From: Microglena sp. YARC
Taxonomy: Eukaryota > Chlorophyta > Chlorophyceae > Chlamydomonadales > Chlamydomonadaceae
Direction: 5' to 3'
Assembly: GCA_022414725.1 (NCBI GenBank)
Contig: CM039462.1
Span: 18,058,713 to 18,122,712 of the forward strand
DNA length: 64,000 bases
Part shown: piece after piece, positions 12,101 to 22,200 of the stretch
How positions within the stretch are numbered: the stretch's first letter is position 1
How the letters are laid out: every line of letters begins with the position of its first letter
Notes under the pieces: model-generated
Seen by the model: only the letters and a program-made list of their open reading frames with translations
What the model was told of the DNA's origin: nothing
Databases searched by the model: none
Position numbers and translations under genes: made by a program

Positions 12101-14109
12101 ATGCACAGCTTTTTTGGGCGGAGCCCCCCCCTTCCGCCACATGTTATGTCAACACAAATGACCACCTGTGCAGGGTAGGAAGGTGATGCACAGCTTTTTG
12201 GGGCGGAGCCTTCCCATCAGAAATGGCGGGAGCTCCCAGAGTCACCGCTTTGTCCGTTTGTCTGACAGATCGACCACAAATAAACAGGAAACCTGGCCTA
12301 ACTGTCTCGTAAACTCTAGCTTTGGTCCAATGCACTCGATTCAGTGACCACCTGCCGCTCTGAAAGCCAACACTCTCCGCCAATTTTACTAGTTTCCGTC
12401 CTTGTTTCCGTTACAGAAATTCTTCAGAGGGTCTTCTGGTAGCTTTCAAGGGTCTGGTACTTTCCAAGGGTGGGGTTCAGGTACTGATTTGGGTAGGGCA
12501 GCCTGAAGGACCGCCCCGGGGGCTTCGTGGTTCGGTGTCAGGGTCGTGGAAGTTTTGGCCTAAACAGGGACCCAGGTACGATTGGCCTAAACAGGGACCC
12601 AGGTACGATTGGCCTAAACAGGGACCCAGGTTCGATTGGCCTAAACAGGGACCCAGGTACGATTGGCCTAAACAGGGACCCAGGTACGATTGGCCTAAAC
12701 AGGGACCCAGGTACGATTGGCCTAAACAGGGACCCAGGTACGATTGGCCTAAACAGGGACCCAGGTACCATTGCTACCGGTAACAGGGGAAAAAGGCGCA
12801 GCTGTGTTAAAAGAAAGGAAAAAAGATAATGTCTAAAGGGGCATGGTGTTAAAGGGACCCTCTTGAACGTTGCCGCTGGGGAAAGCCACCATAATAAACG
12901 GGGGGAAAAGGCGCTGCTGAGTGTCCTCCTCAAGACTGTGGCACACAATACATAAATAAATATTATGCTTTATTACAAGGCGTGAGGTTGAGGGGGCCAG
13001 CCAGTTTGCTTGCACTGGGGCCGACCACCAATCCTGAATCTGTAGCACACAATACCATGAGTACCTTGATTTTTTTAGGTTGGGCGAGTTCCCTTCGCCT
13101 AATTGCCCCCCCCCCCCCCCCCCTCTGGACTGCAACGTACATACAGAACACGAAACCACACATGCGTGCTGGTTAGTGAATTGTGTTGATTTGGATTCTG
13201 GGCAGCGATTTGGGTCTCCGTGCTGGGATCACGATTCAGGTCTCAGGTAGCGGAAATTTGGGTCAAAACGGGGTCTGAGGTAGTGATCGGGATAGGTAGC
13301 AAAAATAAATCTCGGACTCATGCAGCAAGGATTGACATGCTACAACCATTCCCACGTACTTGTCAGCGCTTATTCAGTAGGGGTCTGCGAAAGCAAAAGC
13401 GACAGTAACCATTCCTCAGTGCAAGCGAACGGTGGAGTTCCTTCAACATCTCGCCCCGTGGAGGCCGTGGCAAGTGTTCAACTTTCAATTGACAACATGT
13501 TGCACAACTAAGCAACAATTCAGTTGTCCTTCACATGCTCCTATTCGATGCTGCTGGTGCTAGTACTGGTGCTGATGGTTTGGTGCTGGTGCTGATGGTG
13601 CTAGTGCTGGTTGGACTCCAATACAACAAAATTGCATGACCAACAAATTATTTTACCTTCACATGCTGCCATCTGCTGCTGCTACTTCTGCTGATGGTGG
13701 TGGTGGTGATGATGCTGATAGTTACGTTATCCTGGTGCCCTATTGGAATCCCATTGTGACAGCGGCTTGACTGTGTTAAGGGGGGCTTCTTATTGTGGGG
13801 TATGCCATGGGCGCATGGGGATTAGCCATCCTCTTATCTTTCGAGTCAAGTCAAGAGCGTGTTTGTCTAGGCTGTAGTGTGTTGGGTATGGCATGGACTA
13901 AGGGGGAAACTTTCTACAGTATCTTATTGTGTGTGGGGAGCATGTGCATGTGCATGTGTCAGGTAGTTTCACGTATGGCCCTGTGGGGTGCATGTGCATG
14001 CGCGTGGTGTAAATGGGAGGGTTCATACCTCAGGTGGAATTTCCGTCAATCGGCAGTCTGTCAGGTCTAGCTTGCCCGAGTCCTTCGCCAACATCAGTTT
14101 GACCATCAT
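93..14109 (-). CDS. Leucine-rich-repeat protein gene, 5' part (six exons, continues off the window)
   Basis: Gene model on the minus strand joined from exons 14029-14109, 9161-9265, 8346-8552, 5128-5292, 1783-1988 and 93-194. The roughly 290 residues seen are almost entirely LRRs of about 23 residues with the pattern LxxLPxxIxxLxxLxxLxLxGNxL, for example [19 protein letters not shown]. This is the class found in plant intracellular Ras-group-related LRR proteins and SHOC2-like proteins, which are cytosolic protein-binding scaffolds. No signal peptide or membrane segment is visible. All introns have GT donors and AG acceptors. Phases agree for exons 1-2, 3-4, 4-5 and 5-6. Exon 2 carries an in-frame TGA caused by an apparent one-base loss, so the gene may be damaged or the sequence may contain an error. 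The partner and pathway cannot be told from the sequence. It is divergent from the SUVH gene. Confidence 0.75.
195..454. other. LRR intron 5, distal unique part
   Basis: Contains a short G-rich stretch (ggtttgggggtggtttggg, about 355-425). No coding or RNA signal seen. Confidence 0.5.
455..1090. repeat. 86-bp minisatellite, about seven copies
   Basis: The unit contains ttatgcttgcctttagttct and ggtacatgtacactgcagca and recurs about every 86 bases with few differences. It ends in a short acatac/atgcac microsatellite. Confidence 0.9.
1165..1430 (+). repeat. Dispersed repeat, GGCGGAGCC family, copy 1
   Basis: Starts with tttttggcggagccccccc and passes through an (ATCC)n stretch and gacacgtcagccaacggtct to cactctccgccattttt and gcgtcgcaggcgacgct. 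The same order of blocks is found at 61530-61745 (same strand) and 18385-18590 (opposite strand), with divergent copies at 12200-12400 and 16000-16190. No protein is conserved between copies. The mechanism of spread is unknown. Confidence 0.75.
1466..1668. repeat. 38-bp tandem repeat
   Basis: Four to five copies of a unit with aaagtacaacacacatgtga and acatcacgaagaaaat, in the intron just past the donor of LRR exon 5. Confidence 0.85.
1783..1988 (-). CDS. LRR gene exon 5
   Basis: Acceptor gcacacag, phase 1; donor gtaagg, phase 0. Encodes [60 protein letters not shown] and GNPLDASV. The WLEGNPL signature is usual near the end of an LRR domain. At least five partial copies holding the acceptor and roughly the first half of the exon lie between 2.04 and 3.0 kb, with shorter ones at 4.5-4.87 kb. 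Confidence 0.87.
2030..3050 (-). repeat. Partial tandem copies of LRR exon 5 (acceptor plus 5' half)
   Basis: On the minus strand, units at about 2045-2180, 2225-2360, 2398-2470, 2735-2860 and 2895-3015 each repeat the intron edge, the acceptor and the exon 5 start ([20 protein letters not shown]) before breaking off near the codons for EKVWLY. Copies degrade with distance from the true exon. A foreign insert with a stem-forming sequence (ggttgagtagc / gctactcaacc, 2494-2522) lies between the third and fourth. Confidence 0.85.
3055..4440 (-). mobile_element. 5'-truncated LINE (non-LTR retrotransposon), C-terminal part of ORF2
   Basis: Two minus-strand frames read as the end of a LINE polyprotein. 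The upstream part (4384-3885) contains [13 protein letters not shown] and [12 protein letters not shown], typical of the region after the reverse transcriptase. The downstream part (about 3810-3312) contains [20 protein letters not shown] and the cysteine/histidine cluster [20 protein letters not shown] seen at LINE C-termini. A frame change separates them, so the copy is dead. The reverse transcriptase core is absent. The 3' end lies in the AT-rich stretch near 3055-3300. Confidence 0.8.
4470..4870 (-). repeat. Short tandem copies of the LRR exon 5 edge
   Basis: Five units of about 65 bp (ggttcctgtacagccacacc, ttcaccaagcagctcatgct). The last is longer and again includes the exon 5 start and a cacacctgtg acceptor. 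They are the most distant members of the exon 5 array, split from the others by the LINE. Confidence 0.8.
4882..5080 (-). mobile_element. tRNA-derived SINE, copy 1
   Basis: On the minus strand the head has a tRNA-like A box (gactcaatggtagagctc) and B box (ggttcaaatccc). A non-tRNA body follows (gcggtcgctgtcaaccgcca, catggtagctttgtccag), ending near ccccaccaggcgtaatcatt. The same body and tail recur at 10788, 19751, 38043 and 52579. Confidence 0.75.
5128..5292 (-). CDS. LRR gene exon 4
   Basis: Acceptor cacacacag and donor gtgtgt, phase 1 at both ends. Encodes [40 protein letters not shown] and [14 protein letters not shown], two and a half LRRs in register with exons 3 and 5. Copies of the acceptor end ([11 protein letters not shown] plus the intron edge) recur upstream at about 5480-5530, 5795-5870, 6085-6140 and 6480-6540. 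Confidence 0.85.
5320..6690. repeat. GGTGGATG-type minisatellite with embedded LRR exon 4 acceptor fragments
   Basis: Long array of gatgggtgggtggat variants. It is interrupted every few hundred bases by a block with ctgctgatggatggcggtaa and gcgcattacctgtgtgtgtc, a copy of the exon 4 start and its acceptor. Confidence 0.9.
6690..6752. repeat. (CATA)n microsatellite
   Basis: About thirteen uninterrupted catacata units. Confidence 0.95.
6780..7845. repeat. 68-bp minisatellite, more than ten copies
   Basis: The unit contains gcgaggcatcatggccacac, attcatactgccaagcacac and agcatcttggtgggatgcac. Central copies (7144-7800) are almost identical; flanking copies (6780-7130) are more divergent. It gives shadow frames on both strands that are not genes. 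Confidence 0.92.
7846..8345 (-). repeat. 3'-part copies of LRR exon 3
   Basis: Minus-strand copies at about 7848-7950 and 8022-8110 read [20 protein letters not shown] and DLAAA followed by a gtatgt donor. They are fused to the catcatggccacacat unit of the neighbouring minisatellite, as expected if the repeat unit crosses the exon 3 donor. Confidence 0.85.
8346..8552 (-). CDS. LRR gene exon 3
   Basis: Acceptor cttcag and donor gtatgt, phase 1 in and phase 1 out, 68 full codons. The translation holds three LRRs: [19 protein letters not shown], then [20 protein letters not shown], then [20 protein letters not shown]. It ends in EDLAAA and a split Gly codon completed by exon 4. Partial copies of its 3' half lie at 7.85-8.11 kb and of its 5' end at 8.64-8.96 kb. 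Confidence 0.85.
8556..9160. repeat. LRR intron 2: 5'-edge copies of exon 3 and unassigned sequence
   Basis: Copies at about 8640-8730 and 8845-8965 repeat the exon 3 start (caaagaatttcctg and ccagctgtgtaagct blocks), joined to ttagtttagt-rich sequence. From 9000 to 9160 nothing recognisable beyond a short C-rich tract. Confidence 0.7.
9161..9265 (-). CDS. LRR gene exon 2 (apparent one-base deletion)
   Basis: Acceptor cacag, then [20 protein letters not shown] and PPDIGS, a perfect LRR, followed by an in-frame TGA. Reading one base over gives LKSLADLAS, the expected continuation, so one base appears to be missing after the GS codons. The donor is gtaagag. Even with the base restored, the join to exon 3 would build a TGA codon. 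The exon may therefore be decayed, or two sequence errors may be present. Degenerate copies of this exon lie upstream at 9.36-9.8 and 11.0 kb. Confidence 0.55.
9270..9800 (-). repeat. Degenerate copies of LRR exon 2
   Basis: Three units (about 9365-9440, 9520-9610, 9710-9800) repeat gttagtgggtaggacagtaa and aagacctgtgcagggt, the exon 2 start and its acceptor, joined to a gaagctcaggtcagaggatg block. None keeps a full LRR. Confidence 0.75.
9800..10610. repeat. 31-bp minisatellite with 61-bp higher-order unit
   Basis: More than twenty copies of gaaggtgaagctcagggcag plus agggtgggtct, regularly interspersed with gctgcgtgtgctccgcaaga. It derives from the block next to the exon 2 copies. Confidence 0.9.
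10611..10787. other. Unassigned intron sequence
   Basis: Two related short blocks (ctatcaccgtttgacg and ctatcaccatttgacg) with ttttacaagg; otherwise nothing recognised. Confidence 0.5.
10788..10990 (-). mobile_element. tRNA-derived SINE, copy 2
   Basis: Minus strand: A-box-like tctagtggtagaca, B box ggttcgattccccc, then the shared body with gcggttaacaacgacctgca (plus-strand sense) and tail ccaccaggcgttatcatt. Confidence 0.8.
11000..11480. repeat. Exon 2 fragment copy and 22-24-bp array
   Basis: 11005-11100 repeats the exon 2 edge. 11190-11395 is a tandem array of agtacatgataccatgagtg. It is followed by about 80 bp of unassigned sequence. Confidence 0.8.
11480..12200. repeat. 85-bp minisatellite, about nine copies
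   Basis: The unit contains acctgtgcatggtgggaagg, tgaagcacagctcttttggg and cggagccccccc, then ttcccccacatgttatgtca. The first part resembles the exon 2 acceptor edge and the second the start of the GGCGGAGCC dispersed repeat, so the array appears to be a chimera of the two. Confidence 0.9.
12200..12400 (+). repeat. Dispersed repeat, GGCGGAGCC family, divergent copy
   Basis: Has ggggcggagcc, gcgggagctcccagagtcac and a closing cactctccgccaatttt block. The middle differs from copy 1 and matches 16000-16190 on the opposite strand (gtcagacagacaacgcggtg in plus sense there). Confidence 0.65.
12545..12778. repeat. 27-bp minisatellite, eight to nine copies
   Basis: Near-perfect repeats of gattggcctaaacagggacc plus caggtac. 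Because 27 is a multiple of three, it leaves frames open on both strands; no gene is implied. Confidence 0.95.
12940..13045. repeat. Dispersed short repeat (ataaataaatagtatgcctt family)
   Basis: Blocks ataaataaatattatgcttt, attacaaggcgtgaggttg and gcttgcactggggccgacca recur at 29220-29365, 31040-31135, 31190-31230 and 59755-59815. Confidence 0.7.
13046..14028. other. LRR intron 1, proximal part
   Basis: Holds a poly-C tract (13107-13123) and a ctgctggtgctagtactggt repeat zone (13540-13720). A short copy of the tgccctattggaatccca block, also seen near 1410 and 15985, lies at about 13737-13755. No coding signal seen. Confidence 0.5.
14029..14109 (-). CDS. LRR gene exon 1 (start codon)
   Basis: Encodes 27 residues beginning [20 protein letters not shown] and ending TEIPPE, the first half of an LRR. 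It ends in a good donor (CCTGAG followed by gtatga), phase 0, and continues smoothly into exon 2 (PPE then VFELEGL). The first of two adjacent ATGs (14109) was taken as the start. An open frame extends further upstream but looks unlike an LRR protein, so the start could lie upstream. Confidence 0.7.
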
Positions 14110-15031
14110 GAACCGGTCGGACAATACTGCATGGCATCGATGCCCTCGTCGGGTGCTTGGGGACCCTAATTGCGTGCCTTGACCGTTTCTTAAGGGTGAT
14201 AGAACATTTTGGGAGGTAAGATAGGGTACGGGACGGGGTGAAACGGAGGGGCAGCGGGGTGGCAAAACTCGGCCATGGCTGCGGGTGCAGCTTAATGGGG
14301 AAATAGATGTAGGTAGCTTGAGGATTTGCATCTCGAATTCAGCCGCTTGACTTCAATTTGACCGTTATGTGCGCGATTTGGATTTTAGAAAGAAAACGAT
14401 GGAGGTAGTGGCGGCAGCTATCTTACGGCATGACCTGGGTCCCGCTGGGCGATGACTCGATGATGAAATCACACATCGCACGGGTAGATCGGGCAGTTAA
14501 CTTCGTTCACTTTTCGCTCCATCAACAGCCCGTATTACGGATTAGAACGAGCCATCATCTCCCTAGCATCTTGGGACTCGCATCAGCCCTGAAAATCCAA
14601 AAGTGTGCTGTGTCAATTTGTCCTGATCGAGGCAAACCTCCAGCTCACACATTCCCACCCCTTCCACAATCTACAAATCTACCTTTCTACCATCTACGTT
14701 TGGAAAGGATAGGAACTCGATTATTCCCGACTGCATGCAATAGATTATCGCATTCCCTCCTTTACTTCCCTTGACTCCCGTCCAATCTTACAACCTAAGT
14801 GCACTCAAGTGGTTCAATCAACCAGAACCAAGCTGAGTCATCCCTCCTGTGGCAGTTGAAATTTCTTCTGCACTTCTTTTAGGGCCAAGCCACATTCTGG
14901 GCCTATCCAGCCTATTTGGCTACGGTCAAGTCCTGTCAGGACAAACCACAGTGGGGCCAGCAAGACCTAGCCAAAGTACAGACATATAGGACAAGCAACA
15001 CACTCCTGTAGAAAAGGAGTCGTAGGCCAGG
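14110..15031. promoter_or_regulatory. Divergent (shared) promoter region
   Basis: The 922 bp between the start codons of the LRR gene (minus) and the SUVH gene (plus) must contain both 5' UTRs and both core promoters. Unlike the rest of the window it is free of tandem repeats and mobile elements. No TATA box could be assigned with confidence. The call rests on position only. Confidence 0.45.
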
Positions 15032-15118
15032 ATGTCGTCCCGCTTGTCCATAGATGCAAGCACTGTGTCCCAGAGGCTGGAGAAGTACAAAAGCCGTGTA
15101 CAGGAGCTGAATGCACAA
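15032..15118 (+). CDS. SUVH: SUVH exon 1 (start codon)
   Basis: ATG followed by [19 protein letters not shown] and SRVQELNAQ, 29 codons, donor CAA then gtacgc, phase 0. The segment is predicted helical and heptad-like. It was chosen as the start because it joins in phase to exon 2 and then exon 3 without gaps, and because no upstream plus-strand coding exon was seen before the divergent LRR gene. Confidence 0.72.
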
Positions 15119-16195
15119 GTACGCTTAAGTCATGCCAGTGAACCCTAAACTCAGGACTACCCGCCCATCTGCATGTGAACACACACACACACATGCAAAG
15201 ACACAGACTGAGAGACATGTGTGCATCAATAATGTTGCTGCCGAAACTACTTTATGCAACACACGATCTTTACCTGAAGGGCTTGCAATTTACAGTGCAT
15301 GCGCACTTCCACACATGCGCACTCCCATGCTAGAAAAATGCTATGTTTGACACTCCTAAGCATATACAATCCCCTGCATGCTTAATCCCACTCCCATGCA
15401 TGTACAATCTCATGTATGTATGTTCCAGTTCAGGGGTAGGCCAAATAGCTAAAGGGACTTGCCCGACCGTATAGGAAGGGCTTTAAAAGAAAAAGCACTG
15501 ATGAACTGAACCCCAAACAATCGTTTTACCAACAGGGGCCCTGAGTTCGTGCTACAGTGATAATTTAATTATACAATATAGTTAAATCATCATCTCATCA
15601 GGGATGATAATTTGATTGCGCGGTTATTATCGCATTTTTTTTATAAATTGTATTAAGTATTTCCATCCTACAAAGGAATCAGGATTCATGACCAGCTTCA
15701 TACATATAATCTCATGCACATACACTCTCATGCATATACACGCCCATACATGAAGCTACCAAGCATGCACACTTCCATACGTGGCCCTCCAAAACAATGC
15801 ATGCACACTTCCACACACACACACACACACGCACACTCCCATGCACTCCCACTCCACTGTTTGTTTTCCGACGACGCCTCGCCATTCCGTCAGTCAGGGA
15901 AGCTGCCTAGAAGCTGCTGCTCATAGCTGAAAATAAAATCACTGGTGTCCCCTTTGACGTTGATAAGCCGGGGCACACTTGGAGTCCAGTAGGGCACCAG
16001 GAACAAGTCCTTGGAACATTGCAAGCGTCGCATAAAATTGGTGGAGAGGGTTGGCTATCAGAGCGACAACGGGATGGAGTGCAGCAGACCGAAGCCAGGG
16101 TTTTCGAGACAGTTAGGGCCAGAGTTTCCTAAAACCTGTTTTTTGTGGTCAGACAGACAACGCGGTGACCCTGGGAGCTCCGCAAAAAAATAACT

Positions 16196-16234
<39 letters not shown>

Positions 16235-19200
16235 TTGTTGTGTGACGCAATATAATGTAGAAACTTTCCAGATTCTTACACTAAATTTTGACGTGATTCA
16301 ACCTCACCTCTTGACAGGAGCAAGCCAAGCCAGATATGGTTGCAGTGAGGGGGAGTGGATAGCATTTGCATGCTTGGATATATTCTTAGTGCTGTCCGAT
16401 TATCACAAGAGCCTGCTCCCCTCCGCCCCCCCCCCCCCCCCCCCCTGTCCCCCGTCCCCGTCCCTGTCCCTTCCCGTCCGTCCCCGTAACCCTGACCCAC
16501 CTAACTTCACCTCTTGACAGGAACAAGCCAAGCCAGATATGGTTGCAGTGAGGGGGAGTGGATAACATTTGTTATGCTTGGATGTATTCTTAGTGCTGTC
16601 CGATTATCACAAGAGCCTGCTCCCCTCCGCCCCCCCCCCCCCTCCCGTCCCCCGTCCCCCGTCCCCTGTCCCTTCCCGTCCCATCCCCATAACCCTGACC
16701 CACCTAACTTCAACGACCTTGACAGGAACAAGCCAAGCCAGATATGGTTGCAGTGAGGGGGAGTGGATAACATTTGTATGCTTGGATGTATTCTTAGTGC
16801 TGTCCGATTATCACAAGAGCCTGCTCCCCTCCGCCCCCCCCCCCCCTCCCCCGTCCCCGTCCCCCCGTCCTGTCCCTTCCCGTCCCATCCCCGTAACCCT
16901 GACCCACCTAACTTCACCTCTTGACAGGAACAAGCCAAGCCAGATATGGTTGCAGTGAGGGGGAGTGGATAACATTTGTATGCTTGGATGTATTCTTAGT
17001 GCTGTCCGATTATCACAAGAGCCTGCTCCCCTCCGCCCCCCCCCCCCCCCCCCCCCCGTCCCCGTCCCGTCCCTGTCCCTTCCCGTCCCGTCCCGTAACC
17101 TGACCCACCTAACCTCACCTCTTGACAGGAGCAAGCCAAGCCAGATATGGTTGCAGTGAGGGGGAGTGGATAGCATTTGCATGCTTGGATATATTCTTAG
17201 TGCTGTCCGATTATCACAAGAGCCTGCTCCCCTCCGCCCCCCCCCCCCCCCCCCCCGTCCCCGTCCCCGTCCCTGTCCCTTCCCGTCCGTCCCGTAACCC
17301 TGACCCACCTAACTTCACCTCTTGACAGGAACAAGCCAAGCCAAATATGGTTGCAGTGAGGGGAGTGGATAACATTTGTATGCTTGGATGTATTCTTAGT
17401 GCTGTCGATTATCACAAGAGCCTGCTCCCCTCGCCCCCCCCCCCCCCCCCCGTCCCCGTCCCCGTCCCTGTCCCTTCCTGTCCCATCCCCGTAACCTGAC
17501 CCACCTAACTTCACCTCTTGACAGGAACAGCCAAGCCAGATATGGTTGCAGTGAGGGGGAGTGGATAACATTTGTATGCTTGGATGTATTCTTAGTGCTG
17601 TCCGATTATCACAAGAGCCTGCTCCCCTCCGCTCCCCCCCCCCTCTGTCCCTTCCCGCCCCCCGTAACCTAACCCCCTCCCCCCCTGTCCCCCCCCGTCC
17701 CTGTAACCCTAACCCACCTAACTTCACCTCTTGACAGGAGCAAGCCAAGCCAGATATGGTTGCATTTAAGGAGTTGAGAGGTGTGTTGGGTTTATGTTGA
17801 CGACGCACTTGGGCAGTATGGGGCCTTCCTCCTGGGGGTTGGTTGGGTTGGACCGGTGAGGCGGGCGGAGTTGGATGGAATGGGGAGGGATGGAGAGGGG
17901 GGGAGGGGTCGGGCGGGATGGGGTGGGGTGGGGGTGGGGAGCGGTGTGGTGTGGTGAGAGGGTTTGGGTGGGATAGGGTGGGGGGGGTGGGAGGGTTGGG
18001 AGAGATGGGGAGAGGGGGGCTAAGGTAGGGTTCAGATATGTTCATTTGTTTCATTCGTTATACATTAAAAATCAGATATCTTCATTTAAGGTATGTTCAT
18101 TTGTTTCAATTCAGATATGTTCATTTGTTTCATTTGTTTTAAGTTTAACTTTATATATGCTCATTTGTTACCTTTCTTCGAAGTTGAACTTCAGACATGC
18201 TCATTTGTTTCATTTGTTATAAGTTTAACTTTAGATATGCTCATTTGTTTCATTTGTCTCTTAGCACTCAAGCAGACATTAAGGGCAATAGCTTCAGGCC
18301 TGACGTATATAAAAGAAGCCCAAACCACACACAAACACAAACAGACACACAACGACACACACAAAAACACACACAACAAGTTATATGCAGCGTCGCCTGC
18401 GACGCTAAAAAATGGCGGAGAGTGATTGCGAGGGAGCTACAGGTGGCAACGGAAGCGAGTTAGTTACGAGACCGTTGGCTGACGTGTCGGGCTTCATTGC
18501 AGTCAGACGAATGGATGGACAAACGGACAAATGGGTAACACTGGGGGCTCCCGCCCCCCAGAAGGGGGGGCTCCGCCAAAAAAAAACACAAACACAAACA
18601 GACACACAAACAGGCACACAAACAGAGACAAACACAAACAGACACACAAAGACACACACAAAAACACACACACACACAAACACAAACAGACACACAAAGA
18701 CACACACAAAAACACACACAAACACAAACAGACACACAAACAGACACACAAACAGAGACAAACACAAACAGACACACAAAGACACACACAAAAACACACC
18801 CACACACAAACACAAACAGACACACAAAGACACACACAAAAACACACACAAACACAAACAGGCACACAAACAGACACACAAAGAAACACACAAAAACACA
18901 CACAAACACAAACAGACACACAAACAGACACACAAAGACACACACAAAAACACACACAAACACAAACAGACACACAAAGACACACACAAAAACACACACA
19001 CATGAAGCTGGATTACAATTAGGGGACACAAGAAGCAGAAGCGTATTCACAAAGATCTTTGAACACCATAGGGGAATAGGCACGCTGAAGAGACTCACCT
19101 CTCCCTCCTCATTTATACCGTTTATGTGTGTTTATATATGTTTATATACCAGTATGTGTTAATACAGTTGTATATATGTTTGTATATGTTTATATGTGTT

Positions 19201-22200
19201 TATGTATGTTTATGTAATGCTAGTGGTCGCCCATGATAGGATATTCCGGGTCGATCTGTGAATGTGTCTTACACGTGTCTTGCCCAACAAGGCAGTTGAG
19301 CGGACGGCTGGGCGTGTGGGTCACGTGTGCCTACATCAATAGGCCTTTTTATATATACATATATATTAGATTTGTTTTTTGTTTTTGTTTTTGTGAATAA
19401 GTATAAACTGTTTGTCTGTGTACAGGCGAGTTGACCCCCAATGACTCACATGGGCACATTCCTGGAGTAAAGCCAGGCGAAACGTTCGCCAACCGCGGGG
19501 AGCTGGCAGTGCTGGGCTTGCACAAGTCCATCCTCAGAGGCATTGATTACAAGTGAGAGCTACCACCATTATCACACTCACACTCACTCACACCTGCACT
19601 CACACCTACACTCACAATCATACTGACACTCACACATGCGCGCTCATACACATGTCCCCCACCACGCACACACACACACACACATTGATTACAAGTGAGA
19701 TCTACCACCATTGTTTTGTATTTGTTCGCAGTTCTGGTGTTATGAAAAGTAATGATAACGCCTGTCGGGGTGTGGAATGAAGGGATCCCCGGTGGGGAAC
19801 ATGCTGCTACTTTATCTGGCGAAGCTACCATGGCCTTTGGCAGCGACCGCGAACACTGAAGCGCACCCGTGGGGATTCGAACCCAGCACCTTTATCGTGG
19901 GTGGAGCTCTGCCATTGAGCCATTCGTCGAAACAGAGATAGTTGTGGTGTATGTATACACAGTGCAGACTATTCTAAGCCTGGGATTTTCTTAATAGCTT
20001 TTCTTAGCAGCTTGTAAAGAGCTCCTTGAGCCAGCCACTGGGCTTTTCTTACTGCCTTTTATTAGTAGCTTCTGGGCAGCTCCTTGAGCCAGCCACTGGG
20101 CTTTTCTTACTGCCTTTTATTAGTAGCTTCTGGGCAGCTCCTTGAGCCAGCCACTGGGCTTTTCTTACTGCCTTTTTTTAGTAGCTTCTGGGCGGCTCCT
20201 TGAGCCAGCCACCGGGCTTTTCTTACTGGCTGTTATTAGTAGCTTCTGGGCAGCTCCTTGAGCCAGCCACTGGGCTTTTCCTACTGCCTTTTATTAGTAG
20301 CTTCTGGGCAGCTCCTTGAGCCAGCCACTGGGCTTTTCTTACTACCTTTTATTAGTAGCTTCTGGGCAGCTCCTTGAGCCAGCCACTGGGCTTTTCTTAC
20401 TGCCTTTTATTAGTAGCTTCTGGGCAGCTCCTTGAGCTAGCCTCTGGGCTTTTCTTACTGGCTTTTATAAGTAGCTTCTGGGCAGCTCCTTGAGCCAGCC
20501 ACTGGGCTTTTCTTACTGGCTGTTATTAGTAGCTTCTGGGCAGCTCCTTGAGCCAGCCACTTGGCTTTTCTTACTGGCTGTTATTAGTAGCTTCTGGGCA
20601 GCTCCTTGAGCCAGCCACTGGGCTTTTCTTACTGCCTTTTATTAGTAGCTTCTGGGCAGATCCTTGAGCCAGCCACTGGGCTTTTCTTACTGGCTGTTAT
20701 TAGTAGCTTCTGGGCTGCTCCTTGAGCCAGCCACTGGGCTTTTCTTACTGGCTTTTATAAGTAGCTTCTGGGCAGATCCTTGAGCCAGCCACTGGGCTTT
20801 TCTTACTGGCTTTTCTTAGCAACTTCTAGGCAGCTTCTAGGCAGCTCCTCGAGCCAGCCACCGGGCTCAGGCCCAAGATTACAGCCGTGTTGGTAGGTTA
20901 AGTATGACAGCTTCCAGGTGCACTAGCTTGCTTTGAATTTGACTTCGAGAATTGGCTTTGAATTTGAAGAATTGGCTTCGAAATGGCTTTGAATTTGAAG
21001 AATTGGCTTTGAATTGGATTTGAATTTGAAGAATTGGCTGTGAATCGGCTTTGAATTTGAAGAATTGGCTTCAAATTGGCTTTGAATTGGCTTCGAACTG
21101 GCTTCAAATTCAAAACATTGGCTTTAATTGGCTTTGAATTTGAAGAATTGTCTTCAAATTGGCTTCAAATTTGAAGAATTTGCTTGAAGTTGGCTTTGAA
21201 CTGGCTGCGAATTGGCTTCAAATTTGGCTGATAGCCAGTCAAGGGATCAGCCTAGATGCTGCTGGTATTAGCCAAAAATAAAAGCTATGATAGTAGCCAC
21301 CTTGTTTATGCATCCGGGGGTGGCCAGTTCCCCCCCCCCTTCCCCCCCCTCTTCTTTTTCTCTCCTTTTTTTCCCTCTACTTTTTCTCCTTTTTTTTGTT
21401 TTCATGGTGTTCATCAAGTATTAGCCAAGAGAAAAGCTATGGTAGTAGCCACCTTGTTAATTTCCTTCTTGTTTTACTTCTTCTTTTTCTTTTTCTCTTT
21501 TATTTATTTATTTTTAGGGCACCAGGTAACACGCACACCCATTCCTGCACTCTCGCACGACCTCACAGTCACACCTGCGCCCACACGCACACCCAAACTC
21601 CCGCTCACTCACAGTCAAACTCATTATCACACTCACTCACACCTATACTCACACCTACACTCATAATCATACTGACACTCACACATGCGCACTCATACAC
21701 TTGTACCCCCCCCCACCACCACCACCCCCACCACCACCACCACCACCACCACACACACACACACACACATACACACATACACACATACACATACAGACAC
21801 ATAGACACACACACAAATACACTGACATATACACACAGGCTCACCTTGCAGGAGTCATGAAGAAAAGGGGGCGCGTGCAATCGCCCACCCAAAACCACAC
21901 CCACAAGCACACACACACACAAACACACACTTCAGGAGTCATGATGAGAAGGGGGCGCGTGCAATCGTGATGTCTGGCAGATACGTTGACAACAAGGAGT
22001 TCTCATTGCCTACCTTGACATGGGCAGCAAGGCACACCCACCACCACCACACACACACTCACACACACACACACAAACAAACACTACCACACTGCAGGAG
22101 TCGAGATGATAAGGGGGCGTATGCAATCGTGATGTCTGTCGGATACGTTGACAACAAGGAGGCCTCATTGCCTACCTTGACATGGGCAGCAAGGCACACC

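Noticed and set aside
18405..19098. Cys/Val-rich and Thr/His-rich frames on both strands
   Set aside because: Caused by the acacaaacagacac array.
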